Assembly (NCBI RefSeq): GCF_022341425.1
Contig: NZ_JABFUC010000003.1
Location: 291,021 to 355,020, forward strand
From: Billgrantia campisalis
GTDB lineage: Bacteria; Pseudomonadota; Gammaproteobacteria; Pseudomonadales; Halomonadaceae
Reading direction: 5' to 3'
DNA: 64,000 nucleotides
Below are positions 57,076 through 64,000 of this stretch, one piece after another; the stretch's first letter is position 1; each line of letters begins with the position of its first letter. A program made the position numbers and the translations under genes. The notes under the pieces are model-generated. The model saw only the letters and a list, made by a program, of their open reading frames with translations, ran no database searches and was not told the origin of the DNA.

Positions 57076-58182
57076 CTAACGTCCCGACTTCGACCCGCGG
57101 CCCCTGCCCGGCTTGCCAGGCTTGGCCGAACGACCGCCGGGCTTTTGAGACGGACCGGCCTGGCGCTGTCCCCGGGCCCCCTTCGCGGTCTGCTTGCCCG
57201 CCGCCTGTGCATGCCCCCCCTTGGCAGCGCCCTTCCCGGTCTTCTTCACCGATGGCTTCGCGGCCCGCTGCTTGGGCGACGGCTTTGCGCCCGCGGGTTT
57301 TGCCGCGACCTGCTTACCGCCCGCGGCCTTCTTGCCGGAGGTCGACCTTCCCGCCCCCGATGACATTTTCGCCGAGCGAGGCGCCGCCCCCCGAGCGGTG
57401 CTTCGACGCTTGCCGGCGGCACGCTTCCCCGCGCCCGGCCGGCGGGTCTCCTGCGCCTCGGCGCTGGAATCCTCGGTGAGCGCGATGAGGGTCTCGACCT
57501 CGCTTGGGGTCAGGTCGCGCCAGTCGCCCAGGGCCAGCCCCTTGAGCGTCACGTTCATGATGCGAATGCGCTCGAGCCGGGTGACCTCATAGCCGAAGAC
57601 CTCGCACATGCGACGAATCTGGCGATTCAGCCCCTGCACCAGGGTGATACTGAAGTCGAAGGTGGACTCCTTGACCACGCGGCAGCGCTTGGTGACTTGG
57701 CCCAGGATCGGCACCCCGGCCGCCATCCCCGCGATGAAGTCGTCGGTGATCGGCTTGTCCACCGTGACCCGGTACTCCTTCTCGTGGTTGTTGCTGGCCC
57801 TGAGAATCTTGTTGACCAGGTCGCCGTTGTTGGTCAAGAAGATCAGCCCTTGGGAATCCTTGTCCAGGCGGCCAATGGGGAAAATGCGGACCCCGTGCTT
57901 GACGAAATCCACGATGTTGGCCTTTTCGCTGGGCTCGGTGGTGCTGACAATCCCCACCGGCTTGTTGAGCGCGATGCAGACCAAGTCTTCGGCCTCCTGG
58001 GGTTCGATCAGCTGGCCGTTGACCTTCACCACATCGCCCGGATACACCTGGTCCCCGGTGGTGGCGCGCCTGCCGTTGAGCTGGACATTGCCCTGCTCCA
58101 CGTAGCGATCCGCCTCGCGGCGTGAGCACAGGCCGCTCTCGCTGATGTATTTATTGATGCGTGTCGATGGTTTGCGGGCCAT
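57076..58182 (-). CDS. rluF: 23S rRNA pseudouridine synthase RluF-type
   Basis: 368 residues. An S4-type domain (about 8-65, [20 protein letters not shown]) leads, then the catalytic domain with [19 protein letters not shown] (catalytic Asp in RLDKDS) and [15 protein letters not shown]. RluF makes pseudouridine at positions in 23S rRNA such as 2604 in E. coli. The C-terminal ~120 residues (from about 245) are an unusual Lys/Ala/Pro/Gly-rich low-complexity tail resembling histone H1. The core ends around residue 240. DUF938 follows. Confidence 0.88.
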   Translation of the reverse strand: MARKPSTRINKYISESGLCSRREADRYVEQGNVQLNGRRATTGDQVYPGDVVKVNGQLIEPQEAEDLVCIALNKPVGIVSTTEPSEKANIVDFVKHGVRIFPIGRLDKDSQGLIFLTNNGDLVNKILRASNNHEKEYRVTVDKPITDDFIAGMAAGVPILGQVTKRCRVVKESTFDFSITLVQGLNRQIRRMCEVFGYEVTRLERIRIMNVTLKGLALGDWRDLTPSEVETLIALTEDSSAEAQETRRPGAGKRAAGKRRSTARGAAPRSAKMSSGAGRSTSGKKAAGGKQVAAKPAGAKPSPKQRAAKPSVKKTGKGAAKGGHAQAAGKQTAKGARGQRQAGPSQKPGGRSAKPGKPGRGRGSKSGR

Positions 58183-58390
58183 AGCCGTCCAAGAGCTCCC
58201 GGGTCATTCCGCCCGCCCGATCCCCTTGGTGGGGCACCCAGGGCGCGCTGTCACTTGCGTGGCGACAACATAGCATGCCGACTCACGACGGCACCAACCG
58301 GCGACCATCGCCCCGGCCCGATGGAACGCCAGACTCACGCCGCGGGGCCGAATGTCGCGTGCCTGACGTCCCTGAGCCAGGTAGACTATT

Positions 58391-58400
58391 CGTCTATACA
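58391..58400. promoter_or_regulatory. Weak HutC-type operator before hutC
   Basis: CGTCTATACA matches TGTATATACA at eight of ten positions and lies about 33 bases upstream of hutC. It would permit autoregulation. Confidence 0.4.
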
Positions 58401-58432
58401 TTTGCTGGTTGTGAAAGGACTCGGCGCAGACC

Positions 58433-59149
58433 ATGGGCAGCTCACCCCCGCTCTACCTGCAGATCCAGCAGCACCTGCTGGAGAAAATTCACGGCGGCGA
58501 CTGGCCGGCCCACCACCAGATTCCCCCGGAGGAGCAGCTGGCCCGGGACTTCGGGGTCAGCCGCATGACCGCCAACAAGGCGATCCGCGACCTGGTGCAG
58601 AAGGGCTATCTGACCCGCCAGCCGGGCCTGGGGACCTTCGTCACCGACCGCAAGGCGGAGTCGCCGCTGCTCGACGTGCACAATATCGCCGAGGAGGTGC
58701 GGGGCCGGGGCCACGCCTATCGCAACGAGGTGTTGACCCGTGAGGCGATCGAGGCGGACGACGAGGTGGCCCTGCGCCTGGGCATGCGCCTGGGGAGCCG
58801 GGTCTTCCATACCCTGCTGGTGCACTACGAGGACGACGTGCCCATCCAGTTGGAGAACCGCTACGTCAATCCGCGCTGGGTGCCCGACTACCTGGAGAGC
58901 GACTTTTCCCGCCACACCCCCAACGAGGTGCTGGTGGCCGCCTGCCCCATCACCGATATCGAGCATATCGTCGAGGCGGTGCTGGTGGATGCCCAGACCG
59001 CCGACTGGCTGGCCATCGACACCGCCACCCCTTGCTTGAGCATGGTGCGCCGCACCTGGTCCGGCGAGCAATTGATCAGCTATGCGCGACTGATCCACCC
59101 GGGCGATCGCTACAAGCTGCGCTCGTCGGTGCATCGGGACCCACGCTGA
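58433..59149 (+). CDS. hutC: Histidine utilization repressor HutC
   Basis: 238 residues, GntR-family repressor with an N-terminal winged helix (about 5-70; DFGVSRMTANKAIRDLVQKG) and a UTRA ligand-binding domain (about 95-230; ENRYVNPRWVPDYLESDF). Urocanate is the usual inducer. The start ATG at 58433 is near AAAGGA. It heads the hut locus but is separated from hutI by two other genes. Its likely operators (TGTATATACA) stand between the YjiH-type gene and hutI. Confidence 0.93.
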   Translation: MGSSPPLYLQIQQHLLEKIHGGDWPAHHQIPPEEQLARDFGVSRMTANKAIRDLVQKGYLTRQPGLGTFVTDRKAESPLLDVHNIAEEVRGRGHAYRNEVLTREAIEADDEVALRLGMRLGSRVFHTLLVHYEDDVPIQLENRYVNPRWVPDYLESDFSRHTPNEVLVAACPITDIEHIVEAVLVDAQTADWLAIDTATPCLSMVRRTWSGEQLISYARLIHPGDRYKLRSSVHRDPR

Positions 59150-59421
59150 CTGCACAGGCACACAAGTGGTGGGAGGCCGTGGCGGCCCCCCATGGCCTCG
59201 CTAGGGGCTCTTGGTGACTGCTGCTTGCACACCACGACCACAAGAGGATGGCAAGGACACCAAGGTCTCATGTCCGCCTGCGGTAAGGGTTACCTAAGCT
59301 ATCTCCGATAGGTACGGCCATCGCCCCACCAGCGTGCCGCAGCCCTCCTCCCCGGCTGCACCGAGCCTGCGGATAAGCAGTCAATGCGCTACCACAAGAA
59401 CAATGACATGGAGAATTGCCC

Positions 59422-59907
59422 ATGAGGAATGCCTTCCATCTTGCCGCTGCCGCGCTAGTCGCGATATCAGTCAGCGCCCAGGGCGATAGCGTCGATCGCA
59501 TTATCACCATCACATCGGTCGAATATGAGATGCGCCGATCACAGGAGCGTACCCCCTTCCCCGATACCCTGGAAACGTATCCCGACCTCGAAGCCGGCGG
59601 CGGTTACCGGCTGACGCCTCCCGATAATACCGGCGAATGGCGGGCCCGCAGCTACCAATGGGCGCCGGGGGTCATCGTCGTGAACGAAGGAGAACGGGTC
59701 GCCCTGGAGTTCTTCGGCATCAACGGCGATCACCACAGCACCCTCATCGAAGGCTACGACCTGGAGTTCGTCGTGCGCCGCGGCGAACTGACACGGGTCG
59801 TCTTCACCGCCGACAAGCCGGGGCTGTTCAACGTGATCTGCGCGGAGCACCAGCCCTCGATGACGGCGCAGCTGCTGGTCCAACCAGCCTCGGCCAAGGA
59901 ATCCTAG
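59422..59907 (+). CDS. Periplasmic cupredoxin-like protein
   Basis: 161 residues. A signal peptide (MRNAFHLAAAALVAISVSAQ) is followed by a beta-rich domain whose C-terminal part has GDHHSTLI (H104/H105), then NVICAEHQPSM (C140, H143, M147). That spacing and residue set (His, Cys, His, Met) fits a type 1 copper site, as in azurin/plastocyanin-type proteins. Partner unknown. GGAG with eight-base spacing precedes the ATG. The 272-base gap to hutC holds no gene. It lies inside the hut locus, and no reason for that is evident. Confidence 0.78.
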   Translation: MRNAFHLAAAALVAISVSAQGDSVDRIITITSVEYEMRRSQERTPFPDTLETYPDLEAGGGYRLTPPDNTGEWRARSYQWAPGVIVVNEGERVALEFFGINGDHHSTLIEGYDLEFVVRRGELTRVVFTADKPGLFNVICAEHQPSMTAQLLVQPASAKES

Positions 59908-59984
59908 CACCTCCCCTGCCACGCGCTGAGGCCGGGATATCTCCCGGCCCCGCTGCGATCGCTCTATCCTCGGATCGTTATCGC

Positions 59985-61313
59985 TTAGCCTGATACGGCC
60001 AGTACCAGGTAACCCGCCGGCACGGCCAGCAGCAGGCTCAACGCCACGCGAATGAACCAGATCACCAGCATGCGCCCCACCGAGAGCGGGATGCTGGTGG
60101 AGAGGATGCAGGGGATCGAGGCGGAGAAAAAGAGCACCGCCGATACCGAGACCACCCCGGCGGCGAAGCGCGCCACGAACTCCGCTTCGGCCATCAGCAG
60201 CGCCGGCAGGAACATCTCGGCGAGCCCCGAGGCGGCCGCCTGGGCCAGGGCCGGTGCATCGTCGAGCCCCCAGATGGCGACGAAGGGGTAGAAGAGCCAG
60301 CCCAGCCACTCGAAGAGCGGCGTGTACTTGGCGGCGAGCAGCCCCAAGAGGCCCACCGACATGATCGACGGCAGGATGCTGATCGCCATCACCAGCCCCT
60401 CCTTGAAATTGAGCGCCACGCTGCGATGCAGGCCCGGCGCCTTCTCGGCCACCGCCAGGCCGGTCTGCCAGGCGGTCGTCAGCCGCTTGCCGGGGACGGC
60501 CGCCGGCTCGCCGTCGCCCTTGCCATCATCCATGCGCGACAGCGGCGGCAAGCGCACGGTGATGGCGGTGACGATGAAGGTGATCGCGAGTGCCAGCCAG
60601 AAGTAGTAGTTCCAGACGCTCATCAGGTCGAGGGTCCGGGCCACGATGATCATGAAGGTGGCGGAGACAGTGGAGAAACCGGTGGCGATGATCGCCGCCT
60701 CCCGGGCCGAGTACTGCCCGGCCTGATAGACCCGATTGGTGATCAGCAGACCGATGGAGTAGCTGCCCACGAAAGAGGCCACCGCATCGATAGCGCTGCG
60801 CCCCGGAGTGCGCCAGATGGGCCGCATCACCGGCTGCACCAGCACCCCGATCAGCTCCAGCAGGCCGTAACTGATCAACAGCGCCAGGAAGATCGCGCCG
60901 ATGGGCACGATCAACCCCACCGGGATCACCAGCTTGTCGAACAGGAAGGGCAGCATGTCCGGCTCGCGCAGGAAAGCCGGCCCCCAGCCGGTCAGCGCCA
61001 TCAGCGCCGCGGCCACCCCGGCGATCTTCAGCACGGTAAAGATGCGCTCGGTGAGACTGCGCCGCCAGTAGCCCTTGATCAGCGGATAGGCGGCCCCGGC
61101 CACGATCAGCGCCAGGGCATAGAAGCCGCTGGCCTCACCCAGCAGCCCCCTCGCGCCGGTGACCATATGGTCGAGCAGGATGGTGTTGCGCCCGCCGAGC
61201 TCGACGGGCACGAAGAAGATCAGGATGCCCAGCAGACTGGGCACGAAGAGTTTCAGGATGGTGGCGACGGAGCCTCGCCGCTCAGAGGATGCCTTGAAGG
61301 AAGAAGTGTCCAC
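59985..61313 (-). CDS. YjiH-family permease (nucleoside-recognition gate domain), candidate histidine transporter
   Basis: 442 residues with about ten to eleven hydrophobic segments. Gate-domain-like stretches SYSIGLLITNRVYQAGQYSA and EFVARFAAGVVSVSAVLFFS are visible, characteristic of YjiH proteins. The GTG at 61313 follows GAGG. Divergent from hutI with HutC-like operators in between, so import of histidine or urocanate is a reasonable inference; the family itself is not well characterised. It lies between the cupredoxin gene and hutI. Confidence 0.78.
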   Translation of the reverse strand: MDTSSFKASSERRGSVATILKLFVPSLLGILIFFVPVELGGRNTILLDHMVTGARGLLGEASGFYALALIVAGAAYPLIKGYWRRSLTERIFTVLKIAGVAAALMALTGWGPAFLREPDMLPFLFDKLVIPVGLIVPIGAIFLALLISYGLLELIGVLVQPVMRPIWRTPGRSAIDAVASFVGSYSIGLLITNRVYQAGQYSAREAAIIATGFSTVSATFMIIVARTLDLMSVWNYYFWLALAITFIVTAITVRLPPLSRMDDGKGDGEPAAVPGKRLTTAWQTGLAVAEKAPGLHRSVALNFKEGLVMAISILPSIMSVGLLGLLAAKYTPLFEWLGWLFYPFVAIWGLDDAPALAQAAASGLAEMFLPALLMAEAEFVARFAAGVVSVSAVLFFSASIPCILSTSIPLSVGRMLVIWFIRVALSLLLAVPAGYLVLAVSG

Positions 61314-61383
61314 GGGTAATGCCTCGCTTGTGATTGTTGGCCCGCGTCATGGGCAGGGAACGGGTGGAGCGGCGTCCTTGCCA

Positions 61384-61393
61384 TGTATATACA
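61384..61393. promoter_or_regulatory. HutC operator near the YjiH-type gene
   Basis: TGTATATACA, a perfect ten-base palindrome, is followed by a half-site ATACA. It lies 71 bases upstream of the divergent YjiH-type start. The region 61394-61600 holds only two further inverted repeats (TAGACT-TT-AGTCTA at 61436-61449 and GTGACG-N10-CGTCAC at 61527-61548), and I see no gene in it. Confidence 0.65.
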
Positions 61394-61600
61394 ATACAAT
61401 AGACAAATGCGCCCACCACGCCTACCGAAACGCCTTAGACTTTAGTCTAAACCCATCCCATATCGACGTCGCGCGCCCAAGACGAATTCTTCTACACCAC
61501 TGATTAACATCTATTTAATAGCGGCTGTGACGCCACAACTTCCGTCACGGGAGATACCGCCCCACGGGGTGACTTGACGGCTTTTTCCGGCTACGCTAAT

Positions 61601-61610
61601 TGTATATACA
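61601..61610. promoter_or_regulatory. HutC operator near hutI
   Basis: TGTATATACA, the same palindrome, lies 27 bases upstream of the hutI start and overlaps an unused ATG (61610). It fits the TGTA-N2-TACA pattern of HutC sites described in Pseudomonas. Confidence 0.7.
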
Positions 61611-61636
61611 TGACTCAGCCCAGCGAGGAGGCCGCC

Positions 61637-62872
61637 ATGCCAGGCAACCAGCCAACCCGAATGATCTGGCGCGATATCACCCTGTTCGATGGGATCGCCA
61701 CCCTACCCGCCCCCATGGGGGTGATCGTGGCCGGCGAGCGCATCGAGCGGGTGGCGCCAATGAGCGAGCTCGACCCCGAGACCCTCGCCGGCTGCACGGT
61801 GATGGCCAGCGGCGGGGTCATGACCCCCGGCCTGGTGGACTGCCATACCCACCTGGTCTTCGGCGGCTCCCGGGCCGACGAATTCGAGCAGCGCCTCGAG
61901 GGTGTCAGCTACGAAGAGATCGCCCGCCGTGGCGGCGGCATCCTCAGCACCGTCGCCGCCACCCGTGAGGCCAGCGAGGAGACGCTCTTCGCCGCCGCCC
62001 GGCCGCGCCTTCAGGCGCTGATCGACGAGGGCGTGACCACGGTGGAGATCAAGTCCGGCTACGGCCTGAGCGTGGCCGACGAGCTGAAGATGCTGCGGGT
62101 CGCCCGGCGCCTGGGCGAAGCCTTGCCGGTGCGGGTGGTCACCACCCTGCTCGGCGCCCACGCCCTGCCCCCGGAGTTCAAGGACGACAGCGACGGCTAT
62201 ATTCGCCTGGTCTGCGAGGAGATGATCCCGGCGGCCGCCGCCGAGGGCCTGGCCGACGCCGTGGACGTCTTCTGCGAAACCATCGCCTTCTCGGTGGCCC
62301 AGTGCGAGCGCGTCTTCGAGGCTGCCGAGGCCCACGGCCTGCCCATCAAGGCCCACGCCGAGCAGCTCTCCAACCTGGGCGGCAGCGCCATGGCGGCGCG
62401 GCATGGGGCGCTGTCCGCCGATCATATCGAGTACCTGGACGAGGCCGGCGTGGCCGCCCTGCGCGAGGCCGGCAGCGTCGCCGTGCTGCTGCCCGGGGCC
62501 TTCCACACCCTGCGCGAGACCAAGCTGCCGCCCATCGCCGCCCTGCGCGAGGCCGGGGTCCCCATGGCCGTGGCCACCGACGCCAATCCGGGCAGCTCGC
62601 CGATCTTCGACCCCACCCTGATGCTCAACTTCGCCTGCACCCTGTTCCGCCTGACGCCCCAGGAGGCCCTGGCCGGCATGACCGCCCATGGCGCCCGGGC
62701 CCTAGGGCTTGACGATCGGCGATTCAGTGACCTGGCGCTGGGGCGGATCGAGGCCGGTGCGCCGGCGGATCTCTGCCTGTGGAACGTCGACACCCCAGCG
62801 GCGCTGGCCTATGCGGTCCAGCCCGGCCGCCTGCGCCAGCGGGTGTTTAACGGGGAGGTGACCCATGACTAA
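61637..62872 (+). CDS. hutI: Imidazolonepropionase
   Basis: 411 residues. It opens imidazolonepropionate in histidine breakdown. Zinc-binding [12 protein letters not shown] (about 70-81) and [18 protein letters not shown] are visible, with later metal ligands in KAHAEQLS and [16 protein letters not shown] six bases before the ATG at 61637 fixes the start; two other in-frame ATGs, at 61610 and 61661, are less likely. The stop overlaps the start of hutG by eight bases. Confidence 0.94.
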   Translation: MPGNQPTRMIWRDITLFDGIATLPAPMGVIVAGERIERVAPMSELDPETLAGCTVMASGGVMTPGLVDCHTHLVFGGSRADEFEQRLEGVSYEEIARRGGGILSTVAATREASEETLFAAARPRLQALIDEGVTTVEIKSGYGLSVADELKMLRVARRLGEALPVRVVTTLLGAHALPPEFKDDSDGYIRLVCEEMIPAAAAEGLADAVDVFCETIAFSVAQCERVFEAAEAHGLPIKAHAEQLSNLGGSAMAARHGALSADHIEYLDEAGVAALREAGSVAVLLPGAFHTLRETKLPPIAALREAGVPMAVATDANPGSSPIFDPTLMLNFACTLFRLTPQEALAGMTAHGARALGLDDRRFSDLALGRIEAGAPADLCLWNVDTPAALAYAVQPGRLRQRVFNGEVTHD

Positions 62873-63815
62873 GCCCATCGATATGTCCCCCTGGGCCGGC
62901 CGCGAGGATCCCGAGGCGGATAGCCTGCGCTGGCACCAGGTGGTCGAGCCGCTCCCCCAGGCCCCCGCCACCCCCGGCGTGGCCCTGGTGGGCTTCGCCT
63001 GCGACGCCGGCGTGGCTCGCAACCAGGGCCGTGTCGGCGCCGCCAAGGGCCCCCGGGCCCTGCGCAAGGCCCTGGCGCCCCTGGCCTGGCACCGCCTCGG
63101 CCCCGCCTATGATGCCGGCGATATCGCCTGCCACGGCGACAGCGACATGGAAGCCGCCCAGGGGCGATTGGCCGAGCGGGTCGACGCCCTGCTCGCCAAG
63201 AGTCTGCTGCCCATCGTGCTGGGCGGTGGCCACGAGGTGGCCTTCGGCAGCTGGTCGGGCCTGGCCCGTCACCTGGAGGCCGGCGACGGCCCGGCGCCCA
63301 GGGTCGGCATCATCAACTTCGATGCCCACTTCGACCTGCGCGACCCGGCCCATGTCCGCTCCTCCGGCACCCCCTTCGCCCAGATCGCCGAGGGCTGCGA
63401 GTCCCGCGGCTGGCCCTTCCACTACGCCTGTTTGGGTGTGAGTCGGGCCGCCAACACCCGGGCGCTCTTTAACCGTGCCCAGGAGCTTGGGGTGCTGGTC
63501 CGCGAGGACCACGAGATCACCCCGGCCCGCCTGGCGGCCGTCGGTAGCGAGCTGGACGCCTTTATCGGCCGCTGCGACCTGATCTACCTGACCCTCGACC
63601 TGGACGTGCTGCCCGCCGCCGAGGCCCCCGGCGTCAGCGCCCCCGCCGCCCACGGCGTGCCGCTGGCCCTGCTCGAACCGCTCCTCAGCCGGGTCCGCGA
63701 CAGCGGCAAGCTGGCCCTGGTCGACCTGGCCGAGCTCAACCCCGACTTCGACATCGACGGCCACACCGCCAAGGCGGCGGCGCGGCTGATCCACCACCTG
63801 ACCCTGAACAGCTGA
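62865..63815 (+). CDS. hutG: Formimidoylglutamase (arginase family)
   Basis: 316 residues. It hydrolyses formiminoglutamate to glutamate and formamide. The metal-binding motifs of the arginase/ureohydrolase family are all present: [11 protein letters not shown] (about 122-132), NFDAHFDLR (about 152-160) and [17 protein letters not shown] (about 244-260). The ATG overlaps hutI (translational coupling) and hutU follows 28 bases later. Confidence 0.94.
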   Translation: MTKPIDMSPWAGREDPEADSLRWHQVVEPLPQAPATPGVALVGFACDAGVARNQGRVGAAKGPRALRKALAPLAWHRLGPAYDAGDIACHGDSDMEAAQGRLAERVDALLAKSLLPIVLGGGHEVAFGSWSGLARHLEAGDGPAPRVGIINFDAHFDLRDPAHVRSSGTPFAQIAEGCESRGWPFHYACLGVSRAANTRALFNRAQELGVLVREDHEITPARLAAVGSELDAFIGRCDLIYLTLDLDVLPAAEAPGVSAPAAHGVPLALLEPLLSRVRDSGKLALVDLAELNPDFDIDGHTAKAAARLIHHLTLNS

Positions 63816-63843
63816 CATGATCCACAACACGAGGCCCTTGACC

Positions 63844-64000
63844 ATGACCCTCTCCGACAAGCGTCACGACCCGTCCCGTAAGATCGCCGCCCCCACCGGC
63901 ACCGAGCTCAGCTGCAAGAGCTGGCTCACCGAGGCGCCGCTGCGCATGCTGATGAACAACCTCCACCCGGACGTGGCCGAGCGCCCCGAGGACCTGGTGG
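63844..64000 (+). CDS. hutU: Urocanate hydratase, 3' end outside window
   Basis: Only the first 52 residues are inside the window. The N-terminus after [19 protein letters not shown] reads [20 protein letters not shown], the conserved start of urocanate hydratases. The ATG at 63844 follows CACGAGGCCC. The gene continues the hutI-hutG operon. Confidence 0.93.
   Translation, partial: MTLSDKRHDPSRKIAAPTGTELSCKSWLTEAPLRMLMNNLHPDVAERPEDLV

Noticed and set aside
59150..59421. Possible second copy of the glnS-ppiB structured element (shared GCGGATAAG-like end at 59368-59376).
   Set aside because: Only a short stretch matches and the paired arms are not present.

Overview
The window is a high-GC gammaproteobacterial chromosome segment that fits the Halomonas group (Halomonadaceae). 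The evidence is a conserved tig-clpP-clpX-lon-hupB-ppiD block, a yehZYXW-type osmoprotectant transporter, histidine utilisation genes under HutC-type operators, and generally very GC-rich coding sequence. The taxonomic call is an inference from gene content; there is no rRNA here.

Layout. Positions 1-10.2 kb, mostly minus strand: the end of a MarR-like regulator, a Hanks-type Ser/Thr kinase, a branched-chain 2-oxoacid dehydrogenase operon (E1alpha, E1beta, E2 with two lipoyl domains) behind a LiuR-like operator, then an OsmF-YehY-YehX-YehW betaine-type ABC importer. Positions 10.3-21.2 kb: a DUF1853 gene, then a minus-strand operon running hipA-like kinase, small XRE regulator, and the four genes of a Wadjet-type SMC/Toprim anti-plasmid system (DUF2397, DUF2398, TIGR02680 SMC-like, DUF2399/TIGR02679). 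The junctions overlap or are only 12 bases apart, so the HipA/XRE pair and Wadjet appear to be co-transcribed. This is the most interesting locus in the window. Positions 21.2-42 kb: housekeeping genes (cysS, glnS, ppiB, lpxH, a Zur-type-box-preceded COG0523 metallochaperone, ppiD, hupB, lon, clpX, clpP, tig, four tRNAs including a tandem tRNA-His pair, folD, mtnN, pyrC) and a few oxidoreductase or unknown genes.

Positions 42-53.4 kb: an accessory catabolic island with a CoA transferase, a FadR-type GntR regulator, a dipeptide/opine-type ABC importer, an FAD-linked oxidase, an EamA exporter, a GNAT acetyltransferase and a class I aminotransferase. Its substrate is not evident. Positions 53.4-55.4 kb: a decayed patch in which an IS200/IS605-type tnpB element separates two fragments of a sigma-54 regulator gene, next to an aldehyde dehydrogenase 3' fragment. 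Positions 55.4-58.2 kb: a Spy-like periplasmic protein, a small lipoprotein, a DUF938 methyltransferase and rluF. Positions 58.4-64 kb: the hut locus (hutC, a cupredoxin-like gene, a YjiH-type permease, hutI, hutG and the start of hutU), with TGTATATACA operators in the yjiH-hutI intergenic region.

Coordinates use starts chosen from ribosome-binding sites and family lengths. Functional names come from motif recognition alone, without database searches.
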